From assembly GCF_042427575.1 (NCBI RefSeq), contig NZ_JBHMFD010000001.1, forward strand, positions 248,001 to 312,000: a stretch of 64,000 nt of DNA, given 5' to 3'. Source of the stretch: Bergeyella porcorum. GTDB taxonomy: Bacteria; Bacteroidota; Bacteroidia; Flavobacteriales; Weeksellaceae. Made by a program: the position numbers and the translations under genes. Position 1 is the stretch's first letter. Every line of letters starts with the position of its first letter. The notes beneath the pieces were generated by a model. It searched no databases and had not been told where the DNA came from. It worked only from the letters and a program-made list of their open reading frames with translations. Positions 48,107 to 56,654 of this stretch are shown piece by piece.

Positions 48107-49779
48107 TTATGAGAAATCAAATTTTAGTAAATCATCTAAATCCTTCAGTAACGGATTTTTCTCCATCATTTTTTCAAAAAGGCTTCTTTTGGTTTCTATT
48201 TCCTTTTTCAAAGCGACATCCATTTGATAGATTACTTCTATCTTAAAATGTTTTACTTTATGCTTGAAATGATTGAAAAAATTGCCTTGTACCTTTGAAA
48301 ACTCAGCCCTTGCTGTATCTGAAGGGTAATTGACTTGTATGGTATTTTCATCTTTCTTAGAGAGTCTAAAACCATAGATAGCATTGAAAATGAGAGGCTC
48401 TTTTTTCCTAAGTTCCCCTAGAAACAATCGCCATTCCTCTCGCAAATCCGTTTCGGTGAAATGATTGGTAGGCAAAGATTCTTCATTGCCTTCCTCTAAA
48501 ACTTCCTCTTCTTGCTCCGTTTCGTTCAACTTGGTTTCAATGCTAAATTTCCCTGCTCTTTTCCCATTGGAAATGGGCGCTGTAGCCTTCTTTATAGGAG
48601 AAACCTCTTCTTTTGAAGGTTCTATAGCCTTTGCTGGTGTTTTTTCTTTAGATTGAATAAGCTCTTCCGCCGCTTTCTCAAGGAGTGGTGCTAAGATTCT
48701 GAACTTTTTTTTTTAGAATTTCCCTCTACCGATAGCGATGCCAATTGCATCAACGCAATCTCCACCGTAAGTCTTGGGTTTTTAGAATTTTTATAATTGA
48801 TATCTGCGTGGTTGCATATCTCTATAGCGTCTATTAGCTCTTGTGCCGTCCAACTTTTGGCTTGAGTGGCAAATTTTTCCTTAGTTTTTTCTCCTACTTC
48901 AATCAGATTGAGTGTTGTAGGATTCTGTGCCATCATCAAATCTCGGAAGTGATTGCCTAATCCTCCAATAAAAATATGAGCATCAAATCCTTTTTTAATG
49001 ATTTCGTTAAACGCAGACAAAAGCCCAGAAATATCATTCGCTTTAGCTAAATCTGCAATATTAAGATATTGGTCGTAATCTAAAATATTGAGAACCTCAG
49101 CAGCCTTGGTAAGGGTGATATTTTTCTGGCTGAAAGTCGCCAATCTATCAAAGATGGATAAGGCATCCCGAAGGGCTCCATCAGCCTTCTGAGCAATAAG
49201 ATAAAGGGCATCATCTTCATATTGTATGCCTTCTTTATCCGCTATTTTTCTTAAATGCTCTTGGATGTCCTCTATTGTAATCCTTTTAAAGTCATAAATT
49301 TGACAACGGGACAAAATGGTAGGAATAATTTTATGCTTCTCCGTAGTTGCCAAAATAAAAATGGCGTGGGCAGGCGGTTCTTCTAATGTTTTAAGAAAAG
49401 CATTAAATGCTTGGTTAGAAAGCATATGCACCTCGTCTATAATATAGACTTTGTATTTTCCCACTTGTGGAGCAAAACGCACTTGATCAATCAACTCCCG
49501 AATGTCATCCACCGAGTTATTAGAAGCGGCATCCAATTCATAAATATTGTAAGCAAAGCCATCTTCTGAGGTAGAGCCATCTTTCTCATTAATTTTCCTT
49601 GCTAGAATCCTTGCACAAGTGGTCTTCCCCACCCCACGAGGCCCGCAAAACAATAATGCCTGAGCCAGCTGATTGTTATCAATAGCGTGTTCTAGAGTAT
49701 CAGTAACGTGAGATTGCCCCACAACGGTGTCAAACTCCTGTGGACGATACTTTCGTGCTGATACTATAAAATTTTCCAT
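48107..49779 (-). CDS. dnaX: DNA polymerase III subunits tau/gamma with A10 recoding site
   Basis: The zero frame (48691-49779, 362 codons) is a full clamp-loader ATPase: KYRPQEFDTVVGQ, Walker A GPRGVGKTTCARILA, Walker B YIIDEVHML, SRC motif LSRCQIYDF. It ends NSKKKSSES* right after a run of 10 A (48705-48714, minus strand). The -1 frame runs from that run (KKFRILAPLLEKAAEELIQS) through 180-odd residues to a stop at 48107, and contains a conserved helical C-terminal part (FTETDLREEWRLFLGEL). Together they give a tau of about 557 residues and a gamma of about 362. AGAGGGA lies 6-7 nt before the slip site. Alternatives: transcript slippage, or a homopolymer sequencing error. A -7 box sits 4 nt upstream of the ATG. 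Confidence 0.85.
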
Positions 49780-49783
49780 ACGC

Positions 49784-49791
49784 CAAAAGTA
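49784..49791 (-). promoter_or_regulatory. Candidate -7 box for dnaX
   Basis: TACTTTTG on the minus strand, 4 nt before the dnaX ATG; implies a leaderless mRNA if active. Confidence 0.4.
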
Positions 49792-49936
49792 TGAAATTTA
49801 TTTCATTTCGTAAAATAAAAATCTCATCAAGACATTCTGAAAAATTATATCACTTTGATTTACAAATATTTTTAGATTTAGCCGTTCTTTAATTCCATTT
49901 TTACCATTGGCATTTGCTGGTTTTTTATTTTATTCT

Positions 49937-49944
49937 TAAATTTG
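49937..49944 (+). promoter_or_regulatory. Bacteroidota -7 box for the 50-kb lipoprotein gene
   Basis: TAAATTTG, 23 nt before the ATG. Confidence 0.45.
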
Positions 49945-49967
49945 AGGAAAACTAAATTGAAGTAAAA

Positions 49968-50513
49968 ATGAAAACATTCATCTTGTCGGTTTCTGTATTG
50001 GCAATGGCGTTATCTTGCAGTAAAAAAACAGAGTCTATTGCAGTAAAAAACACCGATTCTACAGGGGTATTTTCAGATACGGAAAGTGTTGCAGACTCCA
50101 CACTTTCAGCCACATCTCATTGTTATATTCTAGCAAAAGGAAACGATACGCTCTTCGCTTCCATAGACGACAATCTGGGTACCATCTCTGGAAAACTCTA
50201 TTATAAAAACGCCAATAAAGAACATTCTTTTGGAGAAATTTTAGGATTTTCTACCGATGACACTCTAAAAGTAGATTACTCCTATGTTTCTAATGGGACA
50301 ACGGGAGTCAAAGAAATTTGGTTTCTCAAAAAAGACAATAAACTCTACGAAGGTACTGGCAAATACGATGCTTCTGGTGAAAAATATGCTAATGGAAAAT
50401 CGGTAACCTTTGATACTGAAAACTACTTAAAATCTGAAGATTGTAAAGTAATTAATCCTATCATAACAGCCGCAGAAGTAAAATCTCAAACCCCTTCTAG
50501 CGATAAACAATAA
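49968..50513 (+). CDS. Hypothetical lipoprotein
   Basis: 181 residues with a lipobox (VLAMALSC, Cys at about residue 17). After a Ser/Thr/Asp-rich linker comes a beta-rich domain (ATSHCYILAKGNDTLFASID, GTISGKLYYKNANKEHSFGE). No family was recognised with confidence; similar small lipoproteins are frequent in Chryseobacterium-type genomes. It lies 28 nt before the acyl-CoA dehydrogenase gene and may be co-transcribed. Confidence 0.65.
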   Translation: MKTFILSVSVLAMALSCSKKTESIAVKNTDSTGVFSDTESVADSTLSATSHCYILAKGNDTLFASIDDNLGTISGKLYYKNANKEHSFGEILGFSTDDTLKVDYSYVSNGTTGVKEIWFLKKDNKLYEGTGKYDASGEKYANGKSVTFDTENYLKSEDCKVINPIITAAEVKSQTPSSDKQ

Positions 50514-50541
50514 TCTAGTTCAATTTCATAAAATATTTTCT

Positions 50542-51723
50542 ATGTCTTATTATCCATTAAATTCAATTCCAGATTATTATTCCTTAGACCATTTACTTAC
50601 AGACGAGCATAAACTAATTCGCCAATCGGTGAGGGATTGGGTGGAAAGTTTTGTAATGCCTCAGATAGATGAAGCCGCACAGCATCATAAAGATATTCCT
50701 AATCTAATGAAGGAGTTAGGAAGCATTGGAGCCTTAGGCCCTTATATTCCAGAAGAATATGGCGGTGCAGGTCTTGACCAAATTTCCTATGGTATCATTA
50801 TGCAAGAGTTAGAAAGAGGAGATTCTGCCGTGCGTTCTGCGGCGTCTGTTCAGAGTTCCCTTGTGATGTTTCCTATCTATGAGTATGGTTCTGAAGAACA
50901 GAAAAGAAAATACCTCCCTCAATTGGCAACGGGGGACCTCATTGGAGCTTTTGGACTTACAGAGCCTAACCACGGATCTGACCCAGGGTCTATGGAAACC
51001 CATTTTGAAGACAAAGGAGACCATTATTTATTAAATGGTGCCAAAATGTGGATTACTAATGCCCCTCTGTGCGATATTGCAGTAGTATGGGCTAAAAACG
51101 AAAATGGTGTAGTACACGGTCTCATTGTAGAACGAGGAATGGAAGGTTTTACTACGCCTGAGACCCATAACAAATGGTCGCTAAGAGCTTCCAAAACAGG
51201 GGAATTGGTTTTTGATAATGTAAAAGTTCCTAAGGAAAATCTACTTCCTAATATCTCTGGACTGAAAGGACCTCTATCTTGTCTCAATTCTGCAAGATAT
51301 GGTATTTCTTGGGGTGTTATAGGTGCTGCTATCGATTGCTATTGTACTGCATTGCAATACACTAAAGAAAGAAAACAATTTGGCAAACCAATAGCTTCTT
51401 TCCAACTTCAACAGAAAAAATTGGCTGAATTTCTCACCGAGATTACAAAGGCTCAATTGCTTTGCTGGCAACTAGGAAACCTAAAAAATGCTCACACCGC
51501 CTCTCCTGCCCAGATTTCTATGGCTAAAAGAAATAATGTAAAAATGGCAATAGACATCGCTAGAGAATCGCGTCAAATGCTTGGTGGAATGGGTATAATG
51601 GGTGATTTTTCAATAATGCGTCACGCGGCTAATTTAGAATCGGTGATTACCTATGAAGGCACCCACGATATTCACCTTCTCATTACAGGATTGGATATTA
51701 CGGGGATTAATGCATTTTCGTAA
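50542..51723 (+). CDS. Acyl-CoA dehydrogenase, glutaryl-CoA dehydrogenase-like
   Basis: 393 residues, normal size. FAD and substrate motifs: GAFGLTEPNHGSDPGSMET, MWITNAPLCDIAVVWAK, and the C-terminal RQMLGGMGIMGDFSIMRHAA followed by VITYEGTHDIHLLITG, whose Glu is the catalytic base in glutaryl-CoA dehydrogenases. SVQSSLVMFPIYEYGSEEQK also fits that subgroup. It would oxidatively decarboxylate glutaryl-CoA, feeding electrons to ETF (0-1.7 kb). No lysine-degradation neighbours are seen, so the substrate remains tentative. Confidence 0.85.
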   Translation: MSYYPLNSIPDYYSLDHLLTDEHKLIRQSVRDWVESFVMPQIDEAAQHHKDIPNLMKELGSIGALGPYIPEEYGGAGLDQISYGIIMQELERGDSAVRSAASVQSSLVMFPIYEYGSEEQKRKYLPQLATGDLIGAFGLTEPNHGSDPGSMETHFEDKGDHYLLNGAKMWITNAPLCDIAVVWAKNENGVVHGLIVERGMEGFTTPETHNKWSLRASKTGELVFDNVKVPKENLLPNISGLKGPLSCLNSARYGISWGVIGAAIDCYCTALQYTKERKQFGKPIASFQLQQKKLAEFLTEITKAQLLCWQLGNLKNAHTASPAQISMAKRNNVKMAIDIARESRQMLGGMGIMGDFSIMRHAANLESVITYEGTHDIHLLITGLDITGINAFS

Positions 51724-51750
51724 ATCAATTTTTTATAAAATTAAATAATA

Positions 51751-51785
51751 AAAAAGCGTTTCGGGCAATCTCCGAAACGCTTTTT
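51751..51785. terminator. Bidirectional terminator between acyl-CoA dehydrogenase and frr
   Basis: Perfect 14-bp stem AAAAAGCGTTTCGG (51751-51764) with CCGAAACGCTTTTT (51772-51785); A/T tracts on both sides. Confidence 0.9.
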
Positions 51786-51816
51786 TATTAATATTCTAAT
51801 ATCAAATAATATTGAA

Positions 51817-52371
51817 TTAAACCTTCATAATATCCGCTTCCTTCAGTTTCACGTGTTCATCTACGCTTTTCACATATTTATCCGTAAGCTCTTGGATATC
51901 CGCTTCTGTATTTTTGATTAAATCTTCAGAAACGCCTTCTAATTTTTTCAAATGTTTCATTCCATCTTGTCTAGCATTTCTGAGGGTTACCTTTGTCTGC
52001 TCCCCTTCTGCTTTGGCTTGCTTAGCCAAATCTTTTCTTCTTTCTTCGGTAAGAGGCGGTACATTAAGAATGATGGTATCACCATTATTAGATGGAGCGA
52101 AACCTAAATTGGAAACAATAATCGCCTTTTCAATGGCTTGAATAGCAGATCTATCCCAAGGCTGAATAGAAATGGTCATTGCATCTGGTATAGAAACATT
52201 GGCCACCTGTGTAATGGGCGTCATAGAGCCGTAGTATTCTACCATTACATCTTGTACCATTGTGGTAGAAGCTCTACCTGCACGAATTTTTTGAAATGCG
52301 TGATCCAAATGCTTCATTGCTGCTTCCATCTCGCTTTTCACTGTGTCTATGATTAAATCTAATTCTTCCAT
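51817..52371 (-). CDS. frr: Ribosome recycling factor
   Basis: 184 residues, typical: HLDHAFQKIRAGRASTTMVQ, VEYYGSMTPITQVANVSIPD, PPLTEERRKDLAKQAKAEGE, VTLRNARQDGMKHLKKL. It splits post-termination ribosomes with EF-G. It follows pyrH by 93 nt, the usual pyrH-frr pair. Confidence 0.97.
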   Translation of the reverse strand: MEELDLIIDTVKSEMEAAMKHLDHAFQKIRAGRASTTMVQDVMVEYYGSMTPITQVANVSIPDAMTISIQPWDRSAIQAIEKAIIVSNLGFAPSNNGDTIILNVPPLTEERRKDLAKQAKAEGEQTKVTLRNARQDGMKHLKKLEGVSEDLIKNTEADIQELTDKYVKSVDEHVKLKEADIMKV

Positions 52372-52464
52372 TTACTTTAATTTTAAATTATAACTAGAGT
52401 TTTGAGTTTTGAATGTTGAGTTTTAAGTTAATACTTTGAATATTGAATATTAAACATTGAACCT

Positions 52465-53169
52465 TTAATTCACCAATGTTCCTACCTGCTCCCCTTGTAC
52501 GATTTTCAATAAATTATCCTTTTGATTCATATCAAACACAAGGATTGGCAAGTGATTTTCGTGGCTAAGGGTGAATGCCGTCATATCCATCACTTTCAAA
52601 TTTTTCTCGAAAACTTCTTCAAAAGAAAGGGAATTAAACTTCACAGCATTATCATTTTTCTCAGGGTCACTATCATAGATACCATCTACACGCGTTCCTT
52701 TGAGGATAACATCTGCCCCTATTTCTATTGCTCTAAGTGTAGCAGCAGTATCTGTAGTGAAATAAGGATTGCCCGTTCCTGCTCCAAAAATGACTACCCT
52801 TCCCTTTTCCAAATGTCTGGTAGCTCTTCTTTTAATGAACGGTTCTGCCACTTTATCCATTTCTATTGCACTTTGCAATCTGGTATGGATGCCAAGGTTT
52901 TCCAATGCTCCTTGCAATGCCATTCCATTGATTACCGTAGCCAGCATTCCCATATAATCTCCCTGCACTCTATCCATTCCATTGGCTGCACCTGCCAATC
53001 CGCGGAAAATATTACCACCTCCGATGACAATCGCCACCTCGCAGCCCAAATCAACCACTTTTTTGATTTCCTCGGCGTATTCTTTTAGTCTATCGTTATC
53101 AATACCATACTGTCGGCTTCCCATTAACGCTTCGCCACTTAGTTTCAGAAGAATTCTTTTGTATTTCAT
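52465..53169 (-). CDS. pyrH: Uridylate kinase
   Basis: 234 residues from MKYKRILLKLSGEALMGSRQ. GGGNIFRGLAGAANGMDRVQ, GDYMGMLATVINGMALQ, and the ATP-site region GAGTGNPYFTTDTAATLRAI are conserved. It makes UDP from UMP. A longer frame to 53262 crosses the promoter and is rejected. The spacer before frr is low-complexity (TTTTGAGT/TTGAATATT). Confidence 0.97.
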   Translation of the reverse strand: MKYKRILLKLSGEALMGSRQYGIDNDRLKEYAEEIKKVVDLGCEVAIVIGGGNIFRGLAGAANGMDRVQGDYMGMLATVINGMALQGALENLGIHTRLQSAIEMDKVAEPFIKRRATRHLEKGRVVIFGAGTGNPYFTTDTAATLRAIEIGADVILKGTRVDGIYDSDPEKNDNAVKFNSLSFEEVFEKNLKVMDMTAFTLSHENHLPILVFDMNQKDNLLKIVQGEQVGTLVN

Positions 53170-53193
53170 TTGAATGTTGATTTTTAGGTTGTG

Positions 53194-53201
53194 CAAAGAT
53201 A
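53194..53201 (-). promoter_or_regulatory. Bacteroidota -7 box for pyrH-frr
   Basis: TATCTTTG on the minus strand, 24 nt before the pyrH ATG. Confidence 0.5.
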
Positions 53202-53271
53202 ATGAAATGTAAATAATTTCGTTAGTATAAAATAATTTATATAATAATTTTTCCTCAAACACAAAATAAGT

Positions 53272-53279
53272 TATTTTTG
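53272..53279 (+). promoter_or_regulatory. Bacteroidota -7 box for porQ-cmk
   Basis: TATTTTTG, 15 nt before the porQ ATG; the TTG within it is not the start codon. Confidence 0.5.
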
Positions 53280-53294
53280 CAAGGTTGTAATCTT

Positions 53295-54299
53295 ATGAAG
53301 TTAAAGTCGATTTTTGCTATTATTCTAGGAGTTAGTTCCGTGTCTTTATGGGCACAAAACGGAGCTAATGTCTATCCTTTTCTTAATCTTCCTGTTTCGG
53401 CAAGGCAAGCCGCTTTGGGAGGTGATGCGGTATCCATCAGGGATTATGATGTTAATTTCACTGGCGTTAATCCATCACTTAATCATTTGGATATGGACAA
53501 TAGATTGGCTATCAACTACGCTTCTTATCTCGCAGATTCCAAATATGGGACAATGGCTTATGCCAAAGACTTAAATCACGGTCATCTCATTTCGGCTTAT
53601 GCCAAATATATGGATTACGGAAGTATGCCCAGAACGGATGAAAGTGGCATTACCTCTGGAGAATTTAATGCCATAGATGCCGCTGTGGGCGTGGGCTATG
53701 CTTATCAGTTTGAAGAAAACTGGACCATAGGGGGAAGCATTGGCTTTGTAAGTTCTAAAATTGACAATTTTACTTCTATGGGGATTGCGGCTACGGGTGC
53801 CATTACTTACCACAATAATAAGGATAAGGAAACCCTCAGTTTGGTGGCAAGAAACTTCGGTTATCAGTTTAAAACTTACAATGGCGTTAGAGAGCGTTTA
53901 CCTTTCAGGATAGATTTGGGATATACCAAAATTTTGGAGCAATTTCCCATAGCCATCACCATCACAGCACACGATTTGCAAAAATTTGACATCTCTTCCG
54001 AGTACAATAACAATGAACAAAAAGTGGGCTTTGGAAGAAAGGTGATGGATCATTTCTCCTTCGGGGCAGAGCTATTTCCAGAAGATGCCTTCAATATCCG
54101 ATTGGGGTACAACATCAAGCGTGGTAATGAACTTGCCGTAATGGACCAAAGAAGCTTTGCAGGACTTTCCGCAGGATTTGGGGTAAAAATTTCCTCGTTT
54201 AGGTTTGATTATACCCACGCCAGATACCACAATGCTTCCCACCTCAATATGCTGGGTCTCACCTTAGATATTACCGAACTTTCAGGAAATAGAAGATAA
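53295..54299 (+). CDS. porQ: Type IX secretion system outer-membrane protein PorQ
   Basis: 334 residues with a signal peptide (MKLKSIFAIILGVSSVSLWA). The start of the mature protein, VYPFLNLPVSARQAALGGDA, is the PorV/PorQ hallmark, and beta-barrel strands fill the rest, ending LNMLGLTLDITELSG. Next-gene cmk, 3 nt after the stop, is the usual PorQ partner in the phylum. In P. gingivalis PorQ belongs to the PorU-PorV-PorQ-PorZ complex that attaches type IX cargo at the surface. Confidence 0.88.
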   Translation: MKLKSIFAIILGVSSVSLWAQNGANVYPFLNLPVSARQAALGGDAVSIRDYDVNFTGVNPSLNHLDMDNRLAINYASYLADSKYGTMAYAKDLNHGHLISAYAKYMDYGSMPRTDESGITSGEFNAIDAAVGVGYAYQFEENWTIGGSIGFVSSKIDNFTSMGIAATGAITYHNNKDKETLSLVARNFGYQFKTYNGVRERLPFRIDLGYTKILEQFPIAITITAHDLQKFDISSEYNNNEQKVGFGRKVMDHFSFGAELFPEDAFNIRLGYNIKRGNELAVMDQRSFAGLSAGFGVKISSFRFDYTHARYHNASHLNMLGLTLDITELSGNRR

Positions 54300-54302
54300 A
54301 TT

Positions 54303-54974
54303 ATGAATAGAAAACCAGTTATTGCCATAGACGGATACTCCTCCACAGGTAAAAGTTCCATTTCCAAAATCATTGCCGAACGCTTAGGCATTGTGCATAT
54401 GGATACGGGAGCCCTTTACAGAGGTATTACCTACTTTGCTTTACAGCATTGCTTTAGTAATGATGAGATAGACACCGCATTGCTTTTCAGTTCATTGAAA
54501 GATGTGGTTTTAGAATTTAAAGACCTTGATGGGCAGCTGGTACTCTTTCTCAACGGAAAGGATATTTCCAAAGAAATACGCCAGCCCGAGGTTTCAGAAT
54601 GGGTGAGCTTCATTGCAAAGCAACCCGAAGTAAGAGCCTTCTTACTGCACACCCAAAGAAGCATTGCCGAGAATGGTGGCGTCATTATGGATGGCAGAGA
54701 TATTGGCACTACGGTACTTCCCAATGCTGATTATAAATTTTTTCTTACCGCCAGCATAGAAGAGCGTACCAAAAGACGATACCAAGAGCTGCTCTCAATG
54801 GGAGAAAACACCACCGAAACGGAAGTAAGAGACAACCTCATAAAACGAGATAAAATAGATAGCGAACGAGAAATCTCTCCTCTAAAACAGGCTGAAGATG
54901 CCATCCTCATTGACAATAGCCACATCAACAAAGAAGAAACCATAGATTTGATTTTATCGTATATTAAAAAATAA
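54303..54974 (+). CDS. cmk: Cytidylate kinase
   Basis: 223 residues. P-loop-type AIDGYSSTGKSSISKIIAER, DTGALYRGITYFAL, and the C-terminal DGRDIGTTVLPNADYKFFLT, ASIEERTKRRYQEL and the final SHINKEETIDLIL. Phosphorylates CMP/dCMP. Starts 3 nt after porQ, so they share a transcript. Confidence 0.96.
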   Translation: MNRKPVIAIDGYSSTGKSSISKIIAERLGIVHMDTGALYRGITYFALQHCFSNDEIDTALLFSSLKDVVLEFKDLDGQLVLFLNGKDISKEIRQPEVSEWVSFIAKQPEVRAFLLHTQRSIAENGGVIMDGRDIGTTVLPNADYKFFLTASIEERTKRRYQELLSMGENTTETEVRDNLIKRDKIDSEREISPLKQAEDAILIDNSHINKEETIDLILSYIKK

Positions 54975-54987
54975 ATCTTCTATCCTC

Positions 54988-55018
54988 AAGCCATTATATT
55001 CTTATTAATGGCTTTTTT
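54988..55018 (+). terminator. Terminator of porQ-cmk
   Basis: AAGCCATTA (54988-54996) with TAATGGCTT (55006-55014), followed by six T in TTTTTTG. Confidence 0.85.
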
Positions 55019-55041
55019 GTTTTGTGGAAACCATCTCAGAA

Positions 55042-55059
55042 GTCGGGTTAAAACCCGAC
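55042..55059. repeat. Small hairpin element beside array 2
   Basis: Perfect GTCGGGTT-AA-AACCCGAC followed by CCTATTGA, the counterpart of the hairpin at 43704-43719. Confidence 0.6.
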
Positions 55060-55076
55060 CCTATTGAATGAAATTG

Positions 55077-55436
55077 AAACCTCATTTCACCTTGTGGAAA
55101 GCTTCGAGCAGTTGCTCAAACCTTATTTCACCTCTGCGGGAAGCTTCAAGCAATTGCTCAAACCCTATTTTACCTTGCGGGAAGCATCGGGCAATTGCTC
55201 AAACCTCATTTCACCTTGTGGGAAGCTTCGGGCAATTGCTCAAACCCTATTTCACCTTGCGGGAAGCTTCGAGCAATTGCTCAAACCCTATTTCACCTTG
55301 TGGGAAGCTTCGGGCAATTGCTCAAACCCTATTTTACCTTGCGGGAAGCTTCGAGCAATTGCTCAAACTTTATTTCACCTTGCGGGAAGCTTCGAGCAAT
55401 TGCCTAAAAGTAGTTTCAACAAGGGGAAAAGTTTGG
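55077..55436 (+). repeat. 41-bp tandem repeat array 2 (about 8 units plus end cap)
   Basis: AAGC-starting landmarks lie at 55099, 55141, 55182, 55223, 55264, 55305, 55346 and 55387: steps of 41 bp, with one of 42. Each unit contains GAAGCTTC (one variant GAAGCATC) and GAGCAATTGCTC-type palindromes. The array ends in a cap with AAAAGTAGTTTCAACAAG, the reverse complement of the array 1 cap. The 125-residue frames crossing it are accidental. It lies between cmk and hpf in the 558-base gap, which otherwise holds only the terminator and hairpin. Confidence 0.92.
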
Positions 55437-55532
55437 AGTAGATAAATAAACGCGTGTTAAAGTTTGTTAAAACCTCTGTTTTTAAATGAATTTTCACTAC
55501 CTTAGACCTACAAATTTAAAAACATTAAGATT

Positions 55533-55835
55533 ATGGTTATTATCATCAATTCAGACAATAATGTAGATACATCAGCGGAATTCAAAACTTATTTTCAAGG
55601 AGAATTGGAAAAAGATTTAAAACGATTTGAAAGCTATGTAACACGCTATGAAGTGTTCTTTTCAGACGAAACCAGTAATAAAGACACTCCAGGAGAAATC
55701 AAATGTGTGATAGAAGCGAGGGTAAAAGGTAAAAACCCTGAAAGAGTTTCTAACCACGCCGATACGCCTAAAGCGGCATTTGACGGTGCAGTAAGCAAAA
55801 TGAAAACCGTTTTGGATAAAGCTGTAAGCAAGTAA
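55533..55835 (+). CDS. HPF/RaiA-family ribosome-associated protein (short form)
   Basis: 100 residues: VIIINSDNNVDTSAEFKTYF, CVIEARVKGKNPERVSNHAD and PKAAFDGAVSKMKTVLDKA match the single-domain hibernation factors of this phylum. It likely binds the 30S decoding site in stationary phase. No C-terminal dimerisation domain. Array 2 lies 97 bp upstream. A terminator follows. Confidence 0.88.
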   Translation: MVIIINSDNNVDTSAEFKTYFQGELEKDLKRFESYVTRYEVFFSDETSNKDTPGEIKCVIEARVKGKNPERVSNHADTPKAAFDGAVSKMKTVLDKAVSK

Positions 55836-55855
55836 TTTAACGCATTTCTAACTAA

Positions 55856-55890
55856 ACTCCCCAGCCTAAGTAAGTTGGGGAGTTTTTATT
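55856..55890 (+). terminator. Terminator of the hpf-like gene
   Basis: ACTCCCCA (55856-55863) with TGGGGAGT (55876-55883), then TTTTATT. Confidence 0.85.
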
Positions 55891-55917
55891 GAACATTGGA
55901 AGTATTTTATATTTCAC

Positions 55918-56220
55918 TTAACACTCTGGTACATTTACGGCAATTGCCAGTCCGCCCTCGGAGGTTTCTTTAAAGCGTTCGTTCATACTTTGTGCCGTAT
56001 CCCACATAGATTGTATCACTTCATCTAAGCGTTTTCTTCATTCACAGCTAAGGCAAAGCAAGATACCCATTTATTGATATTATTGAAGGTCTTTTCCTCA
56101 TTTACTACCAAACTAAACCATTCTTCCATAGAATGATATGACTTTCAGTTTACCAATTTCTTATTCAATCCTGCGGCTCTTCGGGTTACATTGAGCCCCC
56201 CAGGCAAAGTACCTTCCTTA
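55918..56220 (-). pseudogene. Decayed L-serine ammonia-lyase (sdaA)
   Basis: Three short pieces in C-terminal order on the minus strand: EGTLPGGLNVTRRAAGLNKK (ending at a stop), then MEEWFSLVVNEEKTFNNINK followed by WVSCFALAVNEENA and a stop, then RLDEVIQSMWDTAQSMNERF and KETSEGGLAIAVNVPEC with the natural stop at 55918-55920. All are typical of serine dehydratase; the central ~190 residues with the Fe-S cysteines are missing. The gene is inactive. Its left part is joined directly to an ISAs1 fragment. Confidence 0.85.
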
Positions 56221-56495
56221 TTAATACTCCTCTAAACATTGATTTAAAACACTCGGATTCAGTGAACTAAACGCTCTGTTAAAAGTATCGTGAGAAGGTA
56301 TTCCATTAGGAAGCTGACAATATTCTTTTACAAAATCGTAATGATTTTCAGCAAATAATACCATTTCCTCATAGTCTTCACCGCCACTTAAATAAGCAAA
56401 CAAGCCAATCAATAAAATATCCGAAAGCAAATAGTTACACTTTTATTCACTATTCTATAATCCTCAATATCCGAAAAGTATCCTGCTAAATCCAT
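56221..56495 (-). pseudogene. ISAs1-family transposase fragment (frameshifted, truncated)
   Basis: An ATG at 56493-56495 opens MDLAGYFSDIEDYRIVNK, then one extra A shifts the frame; the next frame continues YLLSDILLIGLFAYLSGG, EDYEEMVLFAENHYDF, LPNGIPSHDTFNRAFSSL and stops after LEEY. These are the first ~90 residues of an ISAs1 (DDE, H-repeat-type) transposase. The catalytic part is absent. No inverted repeats were recognised. The stretch 56496-56654 shows nothing else. Confidence 0.8.
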
Positions 56496-56654
56496 AAAAC
56501 GAATATATGAAATTTCGTGCGTTTAGCTTACTTTAACATATTTTAAGAAAATTAAATTTAACCTACGCTGATTAATATCATCTAAGCATTCGGAGTGGCA
56601 ATAGCTTCTCCGAATATTTTTTATACAAAATACTTATATATAAACGATTACTCA

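Noticed and set aside
51846..51855. Possible ParB-binding (parS) half-site GTTTCACGTG
   Set aside because: Only half of the palindrome matches and it lies inside the frr coding region.
55064..55445. Open frames of 125 residues through array 2 (three frames) and a similar one of 85 residues through array 1
   Set aside because: They are by-products of the 41-bp repeat: the period is not a multiple of 3, so the translated pieces just cycle through three frames, and no start context or family resemblance exists.
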